From Cacajao melanocephalus (taxonomy: Eukaryota; Chordata; Mammalia; Primates; Pitheciidae), in NCBI GenBank assembly GCA_963573385.1, contig CAUYLG010065517.1, forward strand, positions 62,001-126,000: DNA of 64,000 bases, written 5' to 3'. The position numbers and the translations under genes were made by a program. Positions 50,014 to 63,819 of the stretch are shown here, piece after piece. The stretch's first letter is position 1; each line of letters opens with the position of its first letter. Under the pieces are notes generated by a model that made no database searches, was not told where the DNA came from, and saw only the letters and a list, made by a program, of their open reading frames with translations.

Positions 50014-51959
50014 TAACTGCAGGCAGAACTTCGGGGCAGAAAGTCCCTGCAGGAAGACCTGTAAACTCAGGTCTGTAGAATGGCGACAATCTTCTCCCCT
50101 TGCTTCCAGAACGGTTGCTGTGAGACCACGTGCACTGACCATGGACTTAATCTTTGTACAGAGCTTATTTCTGATCTGGTTTAAGTGAGCGTTATTCTTT
50201 CTGTGCAGTCTCGTGGTTACATCAAAGGTTAAATTTCATATAGCATATCTGTCTGTCATATCAGCCTTCTCTAGTGATCTGTCCGGAGCACACATTTTAA
50301 AATATTGGTCATATTCTGTCTTCTAACAGTCTGCTCTGGTGATTTTTGTCTCATCAATGGAATTATTACACTTTCAGCCACTGTTAGTGTTATTCTCAAA
50401 CTCAGTCTTCCATTCATCTCTCCTTCCCTTCCCTGGCAGACAGACTTCTGCAGCCACTGAGCCTGTTGGGGTGAGGAAAGGCAAGAGCTGATATTTCATG
50501 CTCTCCCTCCCTTCTTCTTCTCTCTTTTTTGGTGGTTTTGGGGTGGGCTACATCTGCTTACTAAAACAACCTGGACCATTTGATGGCAAGTTTGTTGTGC
50601 CCAGTGCTGATGTCTGGACAATTAATTCCCTATAGGTCAGTGGCTTTCAGTTTGTGACAGTGACTCCAGGAAGGAAACACACCATGACCCTATGTATACA
50701 TAGAATAAAAATGCAGCCCATTCTGATACTATATTTGTTCTAGTCTAGTTCATTAAAAGTGAATGCTGGTCTTCATCCTTTAAATGGATATTGTCACCTG
50801 CTAATGCATTGGATCAGTATTTTGCACAATTGCCTTGACACTTCATTTGGCTTTGCATGCTCAATTGGCACATACTCTGTGCGAGAATGGGGACAGGGCT
50901 GCTTCTCTGGGCTGTCTCTTGGGATGCCCAGGGGCCCTGTCTGCCTGCCTGGGTCCTTGGGGACCTAGAAGTCCTGGTTTTTCATGAAACAAGGGGGCTC
51001 TAGGAGAGCCTTTTCCATAATCCTGACTCTACCACCCTGATTTCTTCCTGAGGACTTCCTGCTATGTTTGAAGATAGCAGTGAAGCAGCCTATGGGTTCT
51101 AGAATGCTGCAAACACTTAGCCCCAAATGCAATACCAGTTTATCCTTCTTGTAGACATCCCCAAACTTCAAGGTGATTATCTTGAAACCCTTGACCCAGG
51201 GGAGGGAAACAGCATGCAATAACCCCCGTCCTGCAGGAGAGGGGAGGGAAAGAGTTGTCACAGTGCCTTGGGTCTAGCTCTTACCCCAAAGACACTCTCT
51301 CTTTTCTTCTTCCTTCCTTTCATCATCTGTGTATAGACACAGGGGCAAAGTTTTCCTGGAATTCCCAATCTTAGCAGTCTTCAGTAAGAGACCTGGCTTC
51401 AGAGTCTGTCCTTAAACAGTGAGGTGCTCTGTGTCTTTTATTCTTAACTGTGGCCTATCTCCACTCAAGTTTTGGCATTAATCTGAATAATTCCACCTTT
51501 CCCCAAGAAGGGAAGGTTCTCAATGGTTCTTTTACATCCTCAAGTGTCACCGTCATTTGGTTAGGGTAGTTGTCAGGGTGATTCTGAGGGCCAAGTATCT
51601 AGCATAGCTTTGTAGTTACAAATGAAAAGGCCAACTCCCATTTAACCAGGTACTGTTGGCTTTCTGTACAGGATTTGTTTCACACCCATTAGTGCTCTTT
51701 GTTGTCTCTGTCACTATAGGGATTCCCCAGGATCTGCAGGGTCACTGTCTGTTTCCAGGATCAGTGAGTCACTCCCTCGTGGCCTGTTATGACTCTGCGT
51801 GACCACAGAGAGGGTTATGGTTATGTGGAAGTGGGACTAGGGAGTCAGCCATCACTCTGCATCAACCACAGGGACGTCCCCAGTGATCAGGCTTCATGGG
51901 GATGCCCGAGTCCCTCTTGATGATCAGCCCCAGTGATTCTCACGTTCTGCACCCACAGA

Positions 51960-52450
51960 ATACATCCTGGAATAATGGTGGTAAGGTGGGAAACTGGCAG
52001 GACTTGTTTTCTGTTCACAACCCTGCTGACCCAAACAGGATCTGGTCCAGACAGGGTAAAGTGAAGAAACTGGTGCAAACCAGCAGATGGCGACAAAAGC
52101 CATCCCTAGCTGTCCTCATTGCTTATTAGCATAGGACATCCCACCAGCCCCATAACAGTTTACAAATGCCATGGTGACAACCCAGAAGTTACTGCCCTTC
52201 TCCCAGAAAGTTCTAAATAACCCACTTCTCAATTTGCATTAGCCCACCCCTTAATTTGCATGTAAGTGAAAGTGGGTATAAACAGTTCCCCAGAGCCCAT
52301 ATATTGCTGACTCTGTGCATGCTGCCTATGAATTAGCTCTGCTCTGCAAGGAGCAGTACCCTTCATTAAAGATGATCACTGTCTAACACCACTAGTTCAC
52401 CCTTGAATTCTTTCCTGGGTGAAACCAGGAACCTTCCTGGGATAAGCCCA
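51960..52450 (+). mobile_element. ERV1-like LTR, plus orientation
   Basis: The segment carries ACAGTTTACAAATGCCATGG, a GTGGGTATAAAC TATA-like box (TATAAA 52277-52282), an ATTAAA poly-A-type signal (52365-52370) and the 3' part CTTGAATTCTTTCCTGGGTG. These are in LTR order (U3, R, U5). The family and exact ends are uncertain. Confidence 0.65.
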
Positions 52451-54579
52451 TTCGAGGGCTTGCCTCTCCTGTGTTGTTGGTATTTTCTTGGTTTGCTGAG
52501 AAAAGTTCAGTTGGTGTTGCCTGAGCTGGCTGAAGGCACTACAGAATTGGGTCCATATGCCCAACCGAGAGGGTGACACTGACTGGTCTCTAGGGTGGTG
52601 TCTTTGAGGGAATGAGACTGGTCCTATGAGTGCTGGAGAAACTGCACACTGAAATGCTGTAGCCTAGCGTTGTTAGGGAGTGGCAGGTAGGAGCAGGAAG
52701 CTGAAAGCAGGGCATGGACAGGAAGGAGCACATCCCCTTTTCTCTTCCAGCCTTGGAGTCTCATTGGAGCTGGCAGCAAAGTCAGAAATGTGGTTCGTCT
52801 GCAGAGGTCCAGCCGCAGCATCGCAAAACAGAAGATAAAAAGATACATTTGGAGGGGAGAGACAGTAGCTTAATAACAGTCACAGCCCCAAAGTAATATT
52901 TTGCTTTTCCATGTTATGAACCAAGTGCGAGAGAACATGAAGACATGAAGAAGATGGAAATCTACATATCAGCATTATTCCTGATAACACTAACATTATA
53001 GAATGTGGCTTGGGTATATGGCAACAATGGGCTTCCTAATACCAAACCCCAGAACAAGAATTGGCCATGCAGCTGTGGGCAGGAATGAGCTGCAGGCATC
53101 TTTCTTTCTTTTTTTTTTTTTTGAGACGTGGCCTTGTAAACATGAGTTCCTGGAGGAGCAGAGCAAATGAGTGCTGCCCAAGGTCACCTCGCCTCCACCA
53201 AGGAGGGAGAGAGGAAGCGCTGAGCTACACACGCTCACTCTTACGTCCCAGTTTACTAGTGGGGAAATTTACTCTGTCTCCTTGGACAGATGAAAGTAGT
53301 GGGGTAACAGAGAAAAGCCCTCCTCATGGATACCTAAGGGTAGGGAAGAAGGGCTGTATTCCCTCCCTACATAATGTAAAAGACAGTATTCTCAAAAGCA
53401 GTTGATGCAACAGGGGCCAGTTCTGATAAATTGATAGTATAACTCCAAAATGGGTTTGGGCAAAGGCAGTTTTATAGGTGGCCACATGATCTGGTTCCAT
53501 GGTATGCCGCTTAACTGCTCTGTCTTAATTCAGGAGGTGGTTTTAGAATACCAAGAGCAGAGAGATGGATGGATTGCATCGTCTTTCTAGAAATATCATA
53601 TCCATAATCACATCCCTGGACTCTCTCTCTCTTAGCCTGTGATTGACAAATAGGGGTTAGCAGTGAGATTTTACCCACCCCTGCAAGGATCTGGTGTGTA
53701 ATTATTCAGAATAACTATTCAGGATTACTCATTAAGAGAGAGCTCTCAAGCTTATAGAATCAACCTTGTAGTAAGGCCGGCATGGTAATGCAGTTAGTAC
53801 CTGGTAGTTAGCAATATTCTAATTATTTTCTTAAAACACGTACACATCTATGCTTGCTCCTGCTTGTCTTCAGGTGTCTGCAAGATAATAAAATGGATGA
53901 AATCATGGCAAATGATTATCCGTGGAAGACTCAGGAACTCTCTTGTGTTATAGCTTGTTTTTTTCTCCTTTTATTTTTCACGGATGCCTGTGCTTCTCAC
54001 TGTATTTTATGTTGCACCCCTATAATGGATTCTTATTTTCTGTTACTGATATTTTTGCTAGTGAGTGCATAAGATAGAATTTAGTATATCAACATGTCCC
54101 GGTATTCCTCAAGAGGGCTTTATGACTTCCAGGTAGCTCAGAACCACTGATTCCTGGGGACCTAAGGGAGGCTGTGCTGCATGTCCTACATGTGTGAATG
54201 GAGGACAGAGAGCAAGTTAGGAAAGGGGGCAGGGATGGACATTGTACATTTTGAAGAAGTAAGCCCTGGGCAAGACTGACCATTAACTCCTCCTCTATTT
54301 GACTGTCCTCTAGGTGTTGGGCTACACTGAATATAGACTGAGTTTCAGAAAGATGCCCCTTGAGTAGAATTAAGTCAGAATCAAGAAGTAATTAAATTCA
54401 TGACAGCAATCTCTTGGAATCATTTTTGCTTTTGTAACAACTCTTCTACTTGTATTTTTTAAAACTCTTCACAAGGATTCTTTTCTCACCATCTTACAAT
54501 CATCTGGTTGCACGAGTTGGTCTAGTGTTATTTCTCATATGCGAGATGAGTAAATTGGCTCTTAGAGGGGTTAAATAGG

Positions 54580-54742
54580 GGCTGGTGTGGAGGTGGCTCA
54601 CGCCTTGTAATCCCAGTGCTTTGGGAGGCTGAGGTGGGAGGATTGCTTGAGCCCAGGAATTCAAGCCTGCAGTAAGCTATGATCGCACCACCACACTCCA
54701 GCCTGGGTGACAGAGTAAGACTCTGTCTAAAAAAAAACAGGG
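54580..54742 (+). mobile_element. Monomeric Alu-type SINE (FLAM/FRAM-like)
   Basis: CTGGTGTGGAGGTGGCTCAC head joined directly to CACTCCAGCCTGGGTGACAG, with an A tail; one arm only, about 160 bp. Confidence 0.88.
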
Positions 54743-56714
54743 GTAGGGGCACGGTAAAAAAGAAAAAAACCCTAAAATTGCATTACAAGATTGTTTAGAA
54801 TGAATCCAAAACTAAAATCTGGGTTTCCTGACCCTTAAGCAGATAGTCATTTATTTTTATATTTTTATTTTTTTACCTTATGCTGAGTGTATGATACGAT
54901 AAATCATTTTTAAAACTTGACTTTCTTTGTATACTAGAGGATTTCATACAAAGATGGGGGAATCATGCTGCATCCTTTTACAGTGTTTACTTGATCATTT
55001 TATACATCTTTAGAGGTTTATCTTTAGGATCACGTTTTGTGCAATCTATGATGTTTATCTTCAGGATGCTAGCTTAAAGGATGATAAAGCCAAGATTTTG
55101 TTTTTTGAGAGTGACTAAAGAGAATGTCTCTTGTTGAAGTGAGACTGTCTCCTCACTCATTTTAGAAAACTTAAGTGCCTTTTACAGCACACAGTTCAGT
55201 AGGTACTAGGGAGGCAGCCACCAACAAGGCATAATCGCCTGCTGTCTTCAGGGGCTTCTGGCTTAGTCCTCATGCTCCTGGACAGCACCTACCAGGAGTT
55301 CCCATGTGGGTCCGGGAGTTAGACTTTAATGCCTAGTAAGAGTCATTGAGCTGCCAGCTACTCTTATTTTTGAAGCTCATGGGTCTGGGAGGTGTATCCT
55401 TGGAGTAATATACTTAACCAGTGAAGAGCCAAATGGCCAAGGATATGACAGCTTGACATATGAAACCACATGGTGAACTTCGTTGGTTCTACCAAGGACC
55501 TGAGGTCTGTCTTCCATCTGCATTCTGTTACAATTGCATTTTTGCTCTGGAAAACATTCTCATTTAACTAAGTTTGATTTCTAAAATCTGCATGGCATCT
55601 GAAGAGTTTGAGAAGGTACTTCAAAATGTGTCCTGCAGAGCCTTCTACAGTGTATCTTTCAGCTTCTCCTTAGTATTTATAGAAGCATACTTGAGTCCAG
55701 TACATACGCAGGTTCACAGTGTGCTAGAAGCATTGCTCTTTATTAGTTATTCTTATCACTGACTGCTGTTTTGTGATTTCTCTCTATTAACATCGCCTTT
55801 GAATTGAAGGTCACTGTTTTATTTGTGTTGCTGTTCTTCAGCCAAAAGAAAATAGCTTAATTCTTCTTTGTTCCAAGAAACTAATATTCTAGCATGCTTT
55901 ATGCCTTCTGATTGTATTTCATCCAAATTGGAATAGCTCAGGCTAGTGGAAATATTTTATTTAATCTTCTAGGGTTATTTTTCTTTTTTTGACTAGCTGT
56001 TGTATCTTGATACCTTTATGTTACTCAAAGAATTTAAGCTGTTCCTGCTGCCATGTCACTAGCCAGAGACCAATTTTGTACAACCCTCTTGGCTTTGGGC
56101 CTAACACTGGTGTGTTCCATTTGTCCATTCCAGAAAGGAATATACACATCAATGTGGTTTGCATTATATTAAAAAAAATAATGATGGTGGTGGTTGCTCA
56201 GTAGTTCTCCCCTGATACTCTGAATTCCATTAGAGATGAATGTGTTGAAAAATATTCTACAAAAAACCAATTATGTCTTAAAAGATTACAGGCTGCAGCA
56301 ATTACTGTTAAAAGCGTGAGAGAGCCTGTGGTTTTTGAGCACTGACAAGCAGATTTGTCCAGCTAATTTTTTGTGAAAACACCAGCAGAGCAAATTACTC
56401 ATGAAAAATCTATTCATAGGAACGAATTAAATGCCATGTCCAGTTTAATAGTGAACACTGACTGCAACCAAAAACCAATAGAGAGAAATAATGAATGGCA
56501 TTTGAATTCATTCATTTGTATGTTTCCAAAAATAGCCTCAGTGCCAATAGTGTTTGCAGTGCCCAAGAGGTACACCAATCTATTAAATGGTCCAAAATCT
56601 TTTGTAGACATGGAGAAGGATAAAGAAGCCCATGAAGGAGAAACTAAAAAAGTGACCATTTGGATTTTATTTTTTCCCCACTTTCCTGCAGCCAGTCACA
56701 TTGACCTTTTTTCT

Positions 56715-56875
56715 TATTTTTTATTTTTAAATTTTAGATTCAGGGGTTACATGTTGTGCAGGTTTGTTGTAAGGGAATATTGTGTGATGCTGAAGTTTGG
56801 ACTTCTATTGATCCTGTCAACCAAATAGTTAGTGAACGTAGCACCCAATAAAAGTTTTTCAATAGTGCAGTTTCT
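56715..56875 (-). mobile_element. L1MA-type 3' end, minus orientation
   Basis: AGATTCAGGGGTTACATGTT, GCAGGTTTGTTGTAAGGG, TGATCCTGTCAACCAAATAG and AGCACCCAATAAAAGTTTTT are reversed L1MA 3' UTR. Confidence 0.78.
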
Positions 56876-57469
56876 ACAAAGTTACTGTTAATATGGAATT
56901 GGCCCAGGAACCACTGGCTGAATGTGTAAGTTGGATGATTGTCTGCCAGAAATTTCCCATGGTCTTGTTGGTAGGCAGGGGTAGGATTTGATAGTATGCT
57001 ATAAAGAATTAGTCTTTTGATTTCTCTCTTTGTTAGACTATACCTAATAAACTTCAATATCCAGTACACAAAATTGGTCATTTATCAGCTGTGCACATAG
57101 ATTGCTAAGTGAGTTGGTCCTAGCCTAAGTAATTAACTCATTTTGGTGATGACTGAACATATGTCTAAATTCAATTAAAATGAAGAATATGGCATAAAAT
57201 TTTTTTAATGTAGGAGAGCCTGCCATTACATTTTAAATAAGAGTTTCTTTTTCAGAGTTTACATATTTTTAAATGCCAGAAAAAAAAATCACAGTTTTGT
57301 GTGTAGGTCTGATCTATCACATTTCCCTGTATAACCCAAAATGGAAAAATGGAGGTTCTGGGTTCCAGGCTTGGGTTCCTGAATCCCACTCTAATATTTT
57401 AAGGATTAAGAAGGGACCTTGAAAGGATATTCTGTTGTAGCCCTGTTTTTAGGCAGTATTGATGCAAGG

Positions 57470-57880
57470 AAGGCAAGCCCCACATTGGGGCTTAGCCCAT
57501 AAGGGTTCTTGGCTTTGCCCAGGAAAGAATTCAAGGGCAAGACGGTGGCAGAAGAAAACAACTTTGTTGAAGGAGCAGTGTTACAGCTCTGTGACTGCTC
57601 CTGCAGCTCAAAGGCAGTTCTGCAGTAATATTTATACTCACTTTTAATTACATGCAAATTAATGTGTAGTTCATGCAAAATTTCTAGGAAGAGGGTGGTA
57701 ACTTCTGCATTGTTGGATCATTGCCATGGAAAGCAGTAGAAATGCTCAGGTGTTGCCATGGCAATGGTAAACTGACATGGCGTGATGGGCGTGTCTTTGA
57801 AAAGGTGCTTCCATTACCTCCCTGTTTTAACTAGTCCTCAATTAGGCCTGATGTCCGAGCCCCACCTCTTACCTCTGTAT
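57470..57880 (-). mobile_element. ERV1-like LTR, minus orientation
   Basis: Read reversed it has CAGTTTACCATTGCCATGGC, TTAATTTGCATGTAATTAAA, GTGAGTATAAAT and CTTGAATTCTTTCCTGGGCA. It follows the same order of motifs as the LTR at 51960-52450, so the two belong to related families. Bounds are approximate. Confidence 0.75.
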
Positions 57881-58149
57881 CACTCTTAATACTTTGTTGT
57901 ATTTTTATTAATATATCAAGGTTATGTTAATTTTGTGCACTGAAAGAGCTGTGAATTTTACAAAATTTCCAAATTAACTGGGAAGTGCTACCAAGACATC
58001 TAGTCTATTCCATTTTTTCCAAAAGCTGCTTTCTTGGCACCTATTGTATTTGGGCATAATTTTTAGCAAGTTGACTTATAAAGGGTCTTTAAATGGAATA
58101 TTTCTTCCCCTGCCTCACACCCATGGCAATGGCTCTCCCTGACAGTATG

Positions 58150-58625
58150 CAAACACTGAGCCAAGCACTCTGCTCTCAACAGTTACAATGAAGTCACAAG
58201 GTAGATCTAGTTTCACTGTCCCTTTTACTGTCAAGGAGACTGAGTCTTAGAGAGTAAAGTTAGGGCTTGGCCTGAGACAGCTTCTTCAGAACTCATGCTC
58301 TTAAATTCTGACCCTATAGTATGAATACCTTGGACCCCTGCTCAGCCATAAAGTCCTCTCTTGCCCTCCACCATCATGAGGACTCTCCAAGGTTGACTTG
58401 AAGGCTACATGAAAAAGGTGGGCGGATGCATACTTTACAGTTGAGTTTGATAGCGCAACAAGGCTTGGCACATAATGATAACTAGCCGTCTATGTGCCTG
58501 GGGCTATGGAAATACATCACATCATACATTTTTTCACAGCCTTGTATCTAGTGTATTGATCAGAAAGGTCACTGAGATGAGAAGTGCCCCAGCAGGAATT
58601 CAGACCCAGCTCTCTTTGACTTCGT
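58150..58625 (-). repeat. Two MIR-like fragments, minus orientation
   Basis: 58150-58330 (GCCAAGCACTCTGCTCTCAA, GAGACTGAGTCTTAGAGAGT) and 58465-58625 (TGTGCCTGGGGCTATGGAAA, CAGACCCAGCTCTCTTTGAC) look like reversed MIR. Divergence is high. Confidence 0.5.
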
Positions 58626-59040
58626 AAGTTATGCAAATCGATCCCAGGCAGAATCCTACTTAGAAATGCCTGAACATACCAGTTGGAAATTATCTTTCAT
58701 TTCTGAAACTAGAAATTAAAAAAATTATTTAAACAATGCATAATCATTATAAAAATATGTAGGCATTCAGATATACAGTATAAATAAAAGAAAAATATCC
58801 TTTGCAGAGATTCTTTGTAGAGATGGCCACCATTAATATTTCGATGTGTGTCCTTTTTGATGTTTTTCATTGTGTAGCTGAGTGGCATTTTGTCTTTTGC
58901 TATTTCCATTGGGTTCTTTGAATTATAGCTACTTGGATATGATGTAAGGAATGTTCCTCTTTCTCCAGTAAGTGCTTTCAATGCACATATCTTAATAAAC
59001 AGGTAGAAAGTTAGATAGTTTGCTCTTTCTACTAATAAAT

Positions 59041-60138
59041 AGAGGTGATAGCTTTGATAGTAGTATTGTGACAGTGCTGGTAGTGATTGGACTGCTAGTG
59101 GAGGTGATAGTAGCAGCAGTTGTGGTGCTGATGATAGTACATATGAGAGTGGAGGTGGTGGTGTAAGTAACGAAACAGTGGCAGTGGAGGTGATGGTAGA
59201 AGTGGTGGTAGTGATAGGAGTGGTGGTGGTGACTGTAGGAGTGGTGGTGGTTGTAGCAGTGTTGTTGGTGATGGTGGTAGTGGTAGGAGTGGTGGTGGTA
59301 GTTGTGGTAGGAGTGATTGTGGTAGTGATGGTAGGAGTGGTGGTGATAGTAGAGGTGGTGGTAATGGTAGGAGGTTTGGTGGTGAGGGTAAGAGTGGTGG
59401 TGATGGTAGGAGTGTTGTTGGTGATGGTGGGAATGGTGGTGCTTGTAGTAGGGGTGTTGGTAGTGGTAGTGAGTGGTGGTGATGATGGTAGGAGTAGTGT
59501 GTTGGTGATGGTAGGAGTGGTGACTGTAGAAGTGGTGGTGGTGATTTTAGAAGTGGTGATGATGGTAGGAGTGGTGGTGATGGTAGGAGTTGTTGGTGAT
59601 GGTAGGAGTGTTGTTGGTGATGGTGGGAATAGTAGTGATTGTAGTAGGAGTGTTGGTCGTGGTAGTGAGTAGTGGTGGTGATTGTAGCAGTAGTGGTGAC
59701 TGTGGAAGTGGTGGTGGTGGTTGTAGGAGTGATGGTGGTGGTGGTGATTGTAGAAGTGGTGGTAATGGTAGAAGGGGTGGTGGCTGTGGCAGTGCTGGTG
59801 ATGGTGGGAGTCATGGTGGTAGTGGTAGTGGTGAGAGAAGTCATAGTGGTGGTGATGGTAGGAGGGGTAGAGGTGCTGATGGTGATTGTGGGAGTGGTGG
59901 TGCTGCTGTGAGTAGTGGTGGTGGTGGTATGAGTCATGGTGGTGATATGTGATGGTAGGGGTGGTGGTGATAGTCGTGATGGTTGGGGTTTGGTGATGGT
60001 AAAAGTGGCGGTGATTGGGGTATTGGTGGTGATGATGGCTGAAGTGGTGGTAGGGGGTAGTAAGAATGGCGATGGTGATGATGACATGACTGGTGGTGGT
60101 GATGGCAGGAGTGGTGGTGGTGGTGATGGTGGGAGTGT
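59041..60138. repeat. GT-rich minisatellite, about 1.1 kb
   Basis: An array of degenerate units built on GTAGGAGTGGTGGTGATG (18 bases) with insertions in steps of three (GGT, GTT, GAT). It is strongly strand-asymmetric: the plus strand is G/T-rich with little C. A 196-bp higher-order repeat is visible (59406 and 59602). Because units are stop-poor and in multiples of three, long frames exist on both strands (Val- or Ser/Gly-rich on plus; Thr- or His-rich on minus, 58709-60160). None has codon structure of a gene. Confidence 0.93.
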
Positions 60139-60569
60139 TTGTTAGCAGTTTTTGTTGCACTTAAAAAGAAGTGGACAAACTTATTTCCTTTGCCCTGGAC
60201 AGTTTTGAGTGAAGACGCCTCCATCCCTGAATCTAAACCATGAGCTTGGACCACATATATAAGTGATTTACTTTTCCATAGCATCTGTGAAAGCATATTT
60301 GTATAAACAGTGTATAGTTCTGAAAATCTGAGGGTTTAATGAAAAGTAGGAATTCAGTTGGTCATTTACTTCTATGGGACATCTGATGATTGACATTTGG
60401 TGAAAGAATGTTTTATTGTGAATCTGTTTGAAGTGCTGGGGCAATGAGTATTTTGGAGGGGCCCATAATCAAGCTGTTTCTTCAGAAGCTTGTGATCCTG
60501 AGAAATTTTGTGTTTTCTGTGTTGTCTGTAAACTGGAATGTAAAGCATTGTTTGCAAGGCCTATTAACA

Positions 60570-60576
<7 letters not shown>

Positions 60577-60609
<33 letters not shown>

Positions 60610-60665
60610 TCTGTCTCTCTCTCTCTCTCTCTCACACACACCCACACACACAAACACACACACAC
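60577..60665. repeat. (CT)n-(CA)n compound microsatellite
   Basis: CT runs with TTGT and GT interruptions turn into CACACACC and ACAAACAC repeats. Confidence 0.95.
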
Positions 60666-61649
60666 GAGCTTGCTAGAGCTTGCCAGTCATGTGACACACC
60701 CAAGACCTGGTGTAAGTACTTTTCCTATTTTAGTCATTCACAACTTAACTAGTTTACTTGGCAAATTCTTGCTGGGGAAGAACGCTTGCTTCAAAACCAC
60801 ATATCCCACTGAAATGTGTCAGCAAAGCAACAAATATGTATCAAGAACAAGGCAATAGGCTAAGTGCTGAGTGGGCAGATACCACAGTTAAATTATTGCT
60901 TGTCTTCCAAAATGTTTGTATCATCTCCAGAGGTTTGTTTTCCTTTCATATCACAACAAAATGATTTCCCAGTCTTCCTTCCATACATTGGCAAGCTTAA
61001 AATACAGCATATCTAAAATCCTCTTGGTGTTCACTGAAAAGATCTATGAGCTATGGAAACCAAGCTTACCCTAAGCTGTTTAGCATTAAGAATTTGAGGA
61101 AACCAAATCCATTTTTATGCAGAAATCTAAGAGTAGCATAAGTAACCTGTAGGTTATTTTAATAATACAATAATTTTCTAAACAGTAAACAGCTCAAATG
61201 TTTAGCTGGCTTTGTAGGTAGAGAAATTGAGATAAAGTCACTCATAATCACACTGACTGATTGATTGCCAAAACTCTTAGTTCTTCTCAGGACTTTTTAA
61301 AAAACATACTTTTAATAAAAAGTACAGATAATATGTATATATAGTTTTATATCCTGATTTATCTTGTAATATTAAAATATTTCCTGTTTTCCTAATTGTT
61401 CTTTGACTTACTTGCATACCATTCCATGAGTGGATACACCGTAATTTACTTAACTATTCCCCTAGAATCGTATCTGAGGCTGTTCCCATTTTTTGTGAGT
61501 ATTTTGTTTGCTTCTATTGGCTACTGAATACTTCCTATGGGAAAGAAGTGGACACGGTGGAAAATGAGTTGATAGAATAGTTTGCATATGTATAAAGCAC
61601 GCAAATATGCATTTTCAGATAGGTCACAGTGAAAGGATAGAATCTTTCC

Positions 61650-62254
<605 letters not shown>

Positions 62255-62479
62255 ATTCATTTATTTATTCAGCATTTACCATTGGCTGTTGCATGCCTGG
62301 CACTGAGCTTGTTATTGGCAAGACAGAGCTGAATGAGGCTCTGTTTCTGCTTTGTGGATCCCGCAGTATCCAGGGACCCAGAACAAACAGATAGGCAAGA
62401 CCCTGTGTCACTGAGGAAGCTATAGGAGTGGGTACTGTTTTAAGGGATGGCTCTTGGGAAATGTAATAGCAAAGGCCCA

Positions 62480-62680
62480 GAGGTTGGCACCAAAAGAGAT
62501 CAAGTTCAGATTCTGCCTTTGGTACTTTCTCACTGTAAGCCTTGGGAAAATTACTTAAACTTTCTACGTTTCACTTTCTGCATTTGTATTCTTACTCTGC
62601 AAATTGTTGTGAAATAATATACATATAGGTCTGGGCATGTAATAGGTGCTCAAAAATGATTATTATGCTTGAAGTCTTCA
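62480..62680 (+). repeat. MIR
   Basis: CTTGGGAAAATTACTTAAAC, TTCACTTTCTGCATTTGTAT and GTAATAGGTGCTCAAAAATG. Confidence 0.75.
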
Positions 62681-63819
62681 GTGCCCCAGTCGTGGCCGAT
62701 TTTTATGAAAATGAACTCAACAAACTCCAATGTTCTGAAATGTCTAAGACTGGCTTGGCTGTGCTCAGCTGTATTAGTCTGAAATAGATTTTATTACAGT
62801 CTAATTCTCTGCAAAGTGGTCATCTGTGCATCATGTGTATGGTAATGTGGAATTAGAATATTCAGCTCTCAGTGAATTTCATTTATTGGCCATTATATAA
62901 AAAACAAAGAAAAATGACTTATGAAGACACTGATTGCTTTGTAGCTTTAAAAGGCCTCCTTAGAATTAGAATGGCTACACAGCCTCTAAGAATATGATCT
63001 ACGCTATATATTCTGTCATCCTGCAGACACAACAAGGCAGTGGGAATGGAATCTAATTAGCAGGATGTCTTTATGTGTGAAGATTTCTTGCTGCTTATAA
63101 ATGCTTATTTGATTATTTATTCATAGATGTTGAAAGCACTTTTCTTTCATTCTGTTTCCTTATTGTCACCCAAGTAACCATCACTTATTACTGATGTGCT
63201 AAAGAATAACAGATGAGCATTGACCTTCAATTAAACATTAATAAATATGTTGCAGTAGCATAAAAAATAACAGTCACTTGCTTTAAAATAGAATGAGATG
63301 ATGGTTAGCATTTCTATTGCTGAGGTCCTATGAGTAAAACATGTTTGTTTCATAAATGGAATTTACATTATCAATTAGAACTTATTCTTCAATGCATTAT
63401 TTTGCCTACTACTTAGGACTACCTTCCTTTGTTAATTTTGAGTTTTTTTTTAAATTTCTACTATTCAGCCATGTTTACAAAATGCAAATAATATTTCTAA
63501 TATTACTGCTGTTCTATTAGTCAGATGGGTTCAACCACATTTATTCAGCACCTGCTGTGTGCAGTACACTCGTCACCATCTTGGTTTTAAACCTTTAAGC
63601 TATAAACTGAAATCACATTAATAATGTCTACAGAGGTTTAAAATAAAGAAAAGTCAGAGAAAGGTGAGTTATGTTTTTTTCAACCACTGGACCAAACAGA
63701 GGAGGAGAATAGGAGAGGAGGTTTGCTTAAAGGCATGACAGGATTCACATAAATGAGGGGACTTAGAACAGAAAGGTCACAAATACAGCATTTTTAGGGC
63801 TGGGGATATCTATTAATAT

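Noticed and set aside
53101..53140. Possible Alu start (poly-T then GAGACGTGG)
   Set aside because: No Alu sequence follows beyond GAGAC; it is only a T tract.
56373..56828. Plus-strand ORF of 151 codons in intron 3
   Set aside because: Low-complexity AT-rich translation whose 3' half runs into a reversed L1MA 3' end; no domain is seen.
58709..60160. Long open frames (up to 483 codons) on both strands over the minisatellite, some His/Thr-rich and some Val- or Gly/Ser-rich
   Set aside because: They arise from a stop-free repeat with period in multiples of three; several frames are open at once and there is no start, splice or domain evidence.
61300..61520. Possible old L1 fragment (GGATACACCGTAATTTACTT, ACTATTCCCCTAGAATCG)
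   Set aside because: It recalls an L1 3' UTR motif, but the match is too short and diverged to list as a feature.
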